Program-made: the position numbers and the translations under genes
Shown: positions 58,999-64,000 of the stretch, one piece after another
Layout of the letters: the number at the start of each line of letters is the position of its first letter
Position numbering within the stretch: the stretch's first letter is position 1
DNA from: Ochrobactrum sp. RH2CCR150
GTDB lineage: Bacteria; Pseudomonadota; Alphaproteobacteria; Rhizobiales; Rhizobiaceae
Length of the DNA stretch: 64,000 nt
Direction of reading: 5' to 3'
Assembly (NCBI GenBank): GCA_014138095.1
Contig: JACGXE010000005.1
Span: 248,001 to 312,000 of the forward strand
Notes under the pieces: generated by a model
The model's input: the letters and a program-made list of their open reading frames with translations, nothing else
What the model was told of the DNA's origin: nothing
The model's database searches: none

Positions 58999-60822
58999 AT
59001 GACTGCAGGTAAACAAGAGGCGGAAGCAACCGCCGCAGGATCACAGGAAACAAGCCATCCACGCGAGATGACCGGCGCGGAAATGGTCATCCAGGCCATG
59101 ATCGATCAGGGCGTGGAGAGCATTTTCGGCTATCCTGGCGGCGCGGTGCTTCCGATCTATGACGAACTGTTCCAGCAGGACAAGGTTCAGCACATTCTCG
59201 TGCGTCACGAGCAGGGCGCTGGCCATGCTGCCGAAGGCTATGCCCGCTCCACCGGCAAGGTTGGCGTGTTGCTGGTGACGTCCGGTCCGGGCGCAACCAA
59301 TGCGGTTACGCCGCTTCAGGATGCGCTGATGGATTCCATCCCGCTTGTCTGCATTTCCGGCCAGGTCCCAACCTCGTTGATTGGCTCCGACGCTTTTCAG
59401 GAAGCGGATACCGTTGGCATCACGCGCCCCTGCACCAAGCACAACTGGCTGGTTAAGGACGTCAACGACCTGTCGCGCGTTCTGCACGAAGCTTTCCATG
59501 TCGCATCCACGGGTCGTCCCGGTCCGGTTCTGGTCGATATTCCGAAGGACATCCAGTTTGCCAAGGGCATCTATACGCCGCCGCAGACCACGCCGCGCAC
59601 CACGTACCGTCCGGTTCTCGACGGCAATGCGCAGGCGATTGCCGACGCTGTTCGTCTGCTCGCCACGGCGAAGAAGCCTGTCATCTATTCCGGCGGTGGT
59701 GTGATCAATTCCGGCCCGGCAGCTTCCCGTCTGCTGCGCGAGCTGGTTGAACTCGGCAACTTCCCGATTACCTCTACGCTGATGGGCCTTGGCGCTTATC
59801 CGGCTTCCGGCAAGAACTGGCTCGGCATGCTGGGCATGCATGGCACCTTTGAGGCCAATATGACCATGCATGATTGCGACGTCATGCTGTGCGTCGGCGC
59901 GCGTTTCGACGACCGTATCACTGGTCGCCTCAATGCCTTCTCACCGAATTCGAAGAAGATTCACATCGATATTGATCCGTCTTCGATAAACAAGAATGTC
60001 CGCGTGGATGTGCCGATCATCGGCGATGTTGCGCATGTTCTGGAGGATATCGTTCGCCAGTTCCGCGCTTCCGACAAGAAGCCGGAAAAGAAGACCATCG
60101 CGGCCTGGTGGGAGCAGATCGACCGTTGGCGCGCCCGCAATTCGCTGGCCTATACGCCGAACAAAGACGTCATCATGCCGCAATATGCCATTGAGCGGCT
60201 GTATGAACTGACCAAGGACCGCAAGACCTACATCACCACGGAAGTTGGCCAGCACCAGATGTGGGCTGCACAGTTCTATGGTTTTGAAGAACCGAACCGC
60301 TGGCTGACCTCGGGCGGTCTCGGCACCATGGGTTACGGTCTGCCTGCCGCGCTCGGCGTGCAGATCGCGCACCCGGATGCGCTGGTTATCGACATTGCGG
60401 GTGACGCATCGATCCAGATGTGCATTCAGGAAATGTCGGCGGCCATCCAGCACAATGCGCCGATCAAGATATTCATTCTGAATAACCAGTATATGGGCAT
60501 GGTCCGCCAGTGGCAGCAATTGCTGCATGGCAATCGTTTGTCGCATTCCTATACGGAAGCGATGCCGGATTTCGTCAAGCTGGCGGAAGCCTATGGTGCG
60601 CATGGCATTCGTTGCGAAAAGCCGGGCGATCTCGACGCCGCCATTCAGGAAATGATCGACATCGACAAGCCGGTCATCTTCGACTGCCGCGTTGCCAATC
60701 TGGCGAACTGCTTCCCGATGATCCCGTCCGGCAAGGCGCATAACGAAATGCTGTTACCCGATGAAGCCACGGACGAAGCCGTTGCCAATGCCATCGACGC
60801 CAAGGGCCGCGCGCTCGTCTGA
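58999..60822 (+). CDS. ilvB: Acetolactate synthase large subunit
   Basis: 607 residues. The thiamine diphosphate enzyme that starts branched-chain amino acid synthesis by condensing pyruvate. The catalytic glutamate is E71 in RHEQGAGHAAEGYARSTG; the FAD-binding middle domain follows, and the ThDP motif is GDASIQMCIQEMSAAIQHNA with ILNNQYMG. The ATG at 58999 has GGGAAGAGA before it; upstream frame belongs to the leader. It is followed by ilvN 16 bases later and controlled by the attenuator. Confidence 0.97.
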   Translation: MTAGKQEAEATAAGSQETSHPREMTGAEMVIQAMIDQGVESIFGYPGGAVLPIYDELFQQDKVQHILVRHEQGAGHAAEGYARSTGKVGVLLVTSGPGATNAVTPLQDALMDSIPLVCISGQVPTSLIGSDAFQEADTVGITRPCTKHNWLVKDVNDLSRVLHEAFHVASTGRPGPVLVDIPKDIQFAKGIYTPPQTTPRTTYRPVLDGNAQAIADAVRLLATAKKPVIYSGGGVINSGPAASRLLRELVELGNFPITSTLMGLGAYPASGKNWLGMLGMHGTFEANMTMHDCDVMLCVGARFDDRITGRLNAFSPNSKKIHIDIDPSSINKNVRVDVPIIGDVAHVLEDIVRQFRASDKKPEKKTIAAWWEQIDRWRARNSLAYTPNKDVIMPQYAIERLYELTKDRKTYITTEVGQHQMWAAQFYGFEEPNRWLTSGGLGTMGYGLPAALGVQIAHPDALVIDIAGDASIQMCIQEMSAAIQHNAPIKIFILNNQYMGMVRQWQQLLHGNRLSHSYTEAMPDFVKLAEAYGAHGIRCEKPGDLDAAIQEMIDIDKPVIFDCRVANLANCFPMIPSGKAHNEMLLPDEATDEAVANAIDAKGRALV

Positions 60823-60838
60823 TCCGGAGGATTTAATT

Positions 60839-61411
60839 ATGAATGCACAGAACCTAGCTTCCGGATCGGCCTACTTCATCGCAGCCGAAACCCAGACCCC
60901 GGAAACCCATACGCTTGCCGTCCTCGTCGACAACGAGCCGGGTGTCCTTGCCCGCGTTATCGGACTTTTCTCCGGCCGCGGCTACAACATCGAAAGCCTG
61001 ACGGTTTCGGAAACCGAGCACGAGAAGCATCTTTCGCGCATCACCATCGTGACGCGTGGTACGCCGCACGTTCTTGACCAGATCCGCCATCAGCTGGCAC
61101 GCATTGTTCCGGTTCATCGCGTGGTGGACTTGAGCCACCGCGCCACCGAACTTGGCTACGATCATCCGATCGAGCGCGAACTGGCACTGGTCAAGGTGGC
61201 AGGCAAGGGTGAAGCCCGCGCTGAAACTCTGCGTCTTGCCGATGCGTTCAAGGCCAAGGTGGTCGACGCGACGACAGATCACTTCATTCTGGAGATCACC
61301 GGCAAAACCGCCAAGATCGACCAGTTTATCTCGATCATGAAGCCGCTCGGCCTCGTCGAAATCTGCCGCACTGGCGTGGCGGCGATGAACCGCGGCCCAG
61401 AAGGCATGTAA
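60839..61411 (+). CDS. ilvN: Acetolactate synthase small (regulatory) subunit
   Basis: 190 residues. The regulatory subunit that gives valine feedback to IlvB. The N-terminal ACT domain is THTLAVLVDNEPGVLARVIGLF followed by SGRGYNIESLTVSETE; the second domain has RELALVKVAGKGEARAE and ITGKTAKIDQFI. GGAGG lies 10 bases before the ATG. A strong terminator follows, ending the ilv operon. Confidence 0.96.
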   Translation: MNAQNLASGSAYFIAAETQTPETHTLAVLVDNEPGVLARVIGLFSGRGYNIESLTVSETEHEKHLSRITIVTRGTPHVLDQIRHQLARIVPVHRVVDLSHRATELGYDHPIERELALVKVAGKGEARAETLRLADAFKAKVVDATTDHFILEITGKTAKIDQFISIMKPLGLVEICRTGVAAMNRGPEGM

Positions 61412-61458
61412 GTATAGTTTCTCTGCCAAGGGCAGAGGATTGATACAATAAGACTTAA

Positions 61459-61492
61459 AACCGGCACAATGTTTCGATTGTGCCGGTTTTTT
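61459..61492 (+). terminator. Rho-independent terminator after ilvN
   Basis: AACCGGCACAAT (61459-61470) and its exact complement (61477-61488) form a 12-bp stem with a 6-base loop, followed by six T. Confidence 0.93.
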
Positions 61493-61529
61493 ATTGAGCT
61501 AATTTGTGCGGGTAAATCGGGTTCATCAC

Positions 61530-62129
61530 ATGTCTGTCGAAATATTTTTGGCGCTGATCGCCTTCGCTTTCGTTTCTTCCATAACACCGGGTCCGAATAA
61601 TCTGATGCTTCTGGCTTCGGGTGTGAACTTCGGTTTTCGCCGCACGATCCCGCATATGCTGGGTATTGGCGTCGGCTTTTTCGGCCTGCTTCTGGCGGTC
61701 GGGTTCGGACTGGGCGTGTTGCTTGAAACGGTACCGGCTTTCTATACCAGCCTGAAATTCGCTGGCGGCGCATACATGCTCTATCTCGCATGGAAAATCG
61801 CGACGTCGCGTTCCATCGGCGAAGCCAAAAGCAATGGTGATGGCAAGCCGATGACTTTCATGCAGGCGGCAGCCTTTCAGTGGGTCAATCCCAAGGCGTG
61901 GGTGATGGCTGTCACCGGCATTGCCACCTATGCCACGCATGACAACTACTATCTGGCGGTATCGCTCGTGAGCGTCGCTTTCGCGCTGGTCAATCTGCCG
62001 AGCGTGTCGGTCTGGGCAGGTTTTGGCATGTTGCTGCGCAACTGGCTGGACGATCCGGTGCGTCTCAAATGGTTCAACATCGCTATGGCCTTGCTGCTTA
62101 TCGCAAGCCTTTGGCCGATGTTAAGGTAA
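61530..62129 (+). CDS. LysE/RhtB-family amino acid exporter
   Basis: 199 residues with about six membrane helices. The N-terminal signature FVSSITPGPNNLMLLASGVN is that of the LysE/RhtB family, and AFQWVNPKAWVMAVT is the second conserved loop. Likely exports an amino acid or homoserine-like compound. I chose the ATG at 61530 over a GTG at 61506 because the helix begins right after it. The ammonia-lyase gene starts 19 bases later and may be co-transcribed. Confidence 0.88.
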   Translation: MSVEIFLALIAFAFVSSITPGPNNLMLLASGVNFGFRRTIPHMLGIGVGFFGLLLAVGFGLGVLLETVPAFYTSLKFAGGAYMLYLAWKIATSRSIGEAKSNGDGKPMTFMQAAAFQWVNPKAWVMAVTGIATYATHDNYYLAVSLVSVAFALVNLPSVSVWAGFGMLLRNWLDDPVRLKWFNIAMALLLIASLWPMLR

Positions 62130-62148
62130 TACAATCAGGAGCATGAGC

Positions 62149-63117
62149 ATGTCGGCACTTCCAACTTATGACGATGTTGCATCCGCAGCGAGCCAGATCG
62201 AAGGTCACGCGTTTCATACGCCGGTTCTGACCTCGACGGCGCTGAATGACGAGACCGGCGCAGAGTTCTTTTTCAAGGTGGAAAGTCTGCAGCGCATCGG
62301 CGCGTTCAAGTTTCGTGGCGCATTCAATGCCCTGTCGCGCTTCAGTGACGAGCAGAAGAAGCGCGGCGTGATCGCGTTTTCGTCGGGCAACCATGCGCAG
62401 GCCGTAGCCTTGTCGGCAAAGCTGCTTGGCATTTCCGCCACCATATTGATGCCGGAAGATGCGCCCCAGTCGAAGCTCGAGGCAACGCGCGGCTATGGCG
62501 CCAATGTGATCACGTTCAATCGCTATAAGGATGACCGCGACGCCCTTACGAACCGTCTGGCGGAGGAGGGCGGTCTGACCCTGATCCCGCCCTATAATCA
62601 CCCGCATATCATTGCAGGACAAGGCACGGCGACCAAGGAATTGATCGAGGAAGTGGGTCCGCTCGACGCGCTTTTCGTCTGTGTCGGCGGCGGCGGGTTG
62701 ATTGCCGGATCGGCGCTGGCTGCCAAGGCGCTTTCGCCCGATTGCGCCGTCTACGGCGTCGAGCCGGAAGCGGGGAATGACGTCCAACAGTCGCTGCGTG
62801 CGGGTAAGATTGTGCGCATCGACACGCCGCAGACGCTGGCCGATGGCGCGCAGACGCAAGCGCCGGGCGATCTGACCTTTGCGATCATTCGCGAGAAGGT
62901 GACGGATGTGCTGACAGTCAGCGATCAGGCGCTTGTCGACGGCATGAAGTTCTTTGCCCGGCAGATGAAGCTGGTGGTCGAACCGACCGGCTGTCTGGCC
63001 TTCGCCGGTGCCCGCCAGATTGCGGATCAATTGCGCGGAAAGCGGGTGGGCGTGATCGTCAGCGGCGGCAATGTCGACCTCTCCCGCTATACCGCTCTCC
63101 TGAATACAGCTGTTTGA
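62149..63117 (+). CDS. PLP-dependent threonine/serine ammonia-lyase type enzyme
   Basis: 322 residues, fold type II PLP enzyme, catabolic threonine dehydratase/serine racemase type, without a C-terminal ACT domain. The PLP lysine is K54 in GAFKFRGAFNAL; the phosphate loop is VCVGGGGLIAGSALA. AFSSGNHAQAVALSAKLLGI is the substrate loop. It may act on threonine, serine or 3-hydroxyaspartate; sequence alone does not decide. AGGAG at 62137 favours ATG 62149 over ATG 62143. Confidence 0.87.
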   Translation: MSALPTYDDVASAASQIEGHAFHTPVLTSTALNDETGAEFFFKVESLQRIGAFKFRGAFNALSRFSDEQKKRGVIAFSSGNHAQAVALSAKLLGISATILMPEDAPQSKLEATRGYGANVITFNRYKDDRDALTNRLAEEGGLTLIPPYNHPHIIAGQGTATKELIEEVGPLDALFVCVGGGGLIAGSALAAKALSPDCAVYGVEPEAGNDVQQSLRAGKIVRIDTPQTLADGAQTQAPGDLTFAIIREKVTDVLTVSDQALVDGMKFFARQMKLVVEPTGCLAFAGARQIADQLRGKRVGVIVSGGNVDLSRYTALLNTAV

Positions 63118-63165
63118 TCACGGTTTGATCTTGTTTTCAGGTCGCGAATCCTGTCTGAAAGAGCC

Positions 63166-64000
63166 ATGCAGTTTTCACCGGAACAGGATCAGGCGCTCAA
63201 GGCCGTGGGACAATGGCTGAAAGACGGCCGTAGTCCCATTTTCAGGCTGTTCGGCTATGCCGGAACGGGCAAGACGACACTTGCGCGCTATTTCGCGGAA
63301 CATGTCGATGGCGATGTGCAGTTTGCTGCCTTTACCGGCAAGGCGGCGCAGGTCCTGCGTTCCAAGGGCGCGAGCAATGCGCGCACGCTGCATTCGCTGA
63401 TCTATCGGCCGCGCGGCGAGGAAGCTATCGAGGACGAGACGACGGGCAAGACGTCCATCGCGCCGACATTCTCGCTCAACCGGCAAAGCCCTGTTGCCAA
63501 GGCGGCAATGATCGTGGTCGACGAATGCTCGATGGTGGACGAGGCGCTCGGGCGCGATCTCATGAGCTTCGGAACGCCGATTCTTGTGCTCGGCGATCCC
63601 GGCCAGTTGCCACCGATCTCGGGCGGCGGTTTTTTCACCGAACATGAGCCGAACTATCTGCTCACCGAAATTCATCGTCAGGCGCAGGACAATCCGATTA
63701 TCCGCATGGCGCTTGATGTCCGGGAAGGGCGCGAATTGCCTTATGGCGATCACGGCGCGGCGAAGGTCATCAGCAAGAACGAAGTCAATCAGGAGATGGT
63801 GCTGAAGGCGGATCAGGTGCTTGTCGGCACCAATCGCACGCGCCGTCGCTACAATCAGCGCCTGCGTGAGTTGAAGGGCTTTACGGCGGATTATCCACAA
63901 GCGGGCGACAAGCTGGTCTGTCTGCGCAACGATCCGGCCAAGGGCCTGCTCAACGGGTCGCTCTGGAAGGTCATGACCTCATCCAAGGAAACCGTGAAGC
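63166..64000 (+). CDS. RecD-like ATP-dependent DNA helicase, 5' part
   Basis: 278 residues are visible; the frame stays open to the window end. It is a superfamily 1B helicase of the AAA_30/RecD2 type. The Walker A loop is FGYAGTGKTTLA with K36. Motif II reads VVDECSMVDEALG, motif III ILVLGDPGQLPPISGGGFF, and motif IV LTEIHRQAQDNPIIRMAL. A UvrD-C2-like end should follow outside the window. No RecBC genes are nearby. A 48-base spacer follows the ammonia-lyase gene. Confidence 0.88.
   Translation, partial: MQFSPEQDQALKAVGQWLKDGRSPIFRLFGYAGTGKTTLARYFAEHVDGDVQFAAFTGKAAQVLRSKGASNARTLHSLIYRPRGEEAIEDETTGKTSIAPTFSLNRQSPVAKAAMIVVDECSMVDEALGRDLMSFGTPILVLGDPGQLPPISGGGFFTEHEPNYLLTEIHRQAQDNPIIRMALDVREGRELPYGDHGAAKVISKNEVNQEMVLKADQVLVGTNRTRRRYNQRLRELKGFTADYPQAGDKLVCLRNDPAKGLLNGSLWKVMTSSKETVK

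Overview
The window is a GC-rich, gene-dense stretch of an alphaproteobacterial main chromosome, most likely from the Brucella/Ochrobactrum group (Brucellaceae, Hyphomicrobiales). The reasons are the gene content and order, the long FtsZ linker, a two-piece (permuted) tmRNA whose tag reads ANDNNAQGYALAA, a leaderless-looking ilv leader peptide, and a RIME-like double palindrome after ftsZ. The species call rests on recalled sequence resemblance, not on a search. There is no tRNA or rRNA gene, CRISPR array, insertion sequence or prophage.

Positions 1-24000 hold the dcw (division and cell wall) cluster, almost all on the + strand: ftsL (partial), ftsI, murE, murF, mraY, murD, ftsW, murG, murC, murB, then a terminator, then ddl, ftsQ, ftsA, ftsZ, a terminator, lpxC, bamD, recN and ligA. 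Many stop and start codons overlap, so translation is probably coupled. The set covers the cytoplasmic Mur ligases, lipid I and II synthesis, septal transpeptidase, Z-ring proteins and the first committed lipid A step.

Positions 24100-42500 are a mosaic of short units: a DUF2461 protein, azlCD exporter, aminopeptidase P, prmA, a SCO1-like copper chaperone, a Stealth-type phosphotransferase followed by a hexapeptide acyltransferase, a CreA-like periplasmic protein, a UvrD/PcrA helicase, a RIO-like kinase, a UPF0303 protein, a GlcD-type flavoprotein, a giant AsmA protein, and three small minus-strand genes including a 58-residue membrane protein.

Positions 42500-52800 hold sspB (ClpXP adaptor), a tetR/MFS drug-efflux pair with a perfect palindromic operator candidate, ssrA (tmRNA) next to a truncated M20 peptidase remnant and an AT-rich patch, a DUF2853 gene, thyA-folA, and the membrane quality-control group hflK-hflC-DUF2065-degP. 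SspB, tmRNA, HflKC and DegP all serve proteolysis and ribosome rescue.

Positions 52800-64000 hold a HI0933-type flavoprotein, divergent serB and miaA, a GGDEF diguanylate cyclase, a HerA-like ATPase, the ilvBN (acetolactate synthase) operon behind an attenuator with an Ile-Ile-Leu-Val-Val leader peptide, a LysE exporter, a PLP-dependent ammonia-lyase, and the 5' part of a RecD-like helicase gene that runs off the window. Nothing here is clearly a new multi-gene system. The best leads are regulatory (ilv leader, tetR palindrome, hflK 5' hairpin, AT-rich patch inside ddl) and the surface-glycan pair at 29.9-31.5 kb.
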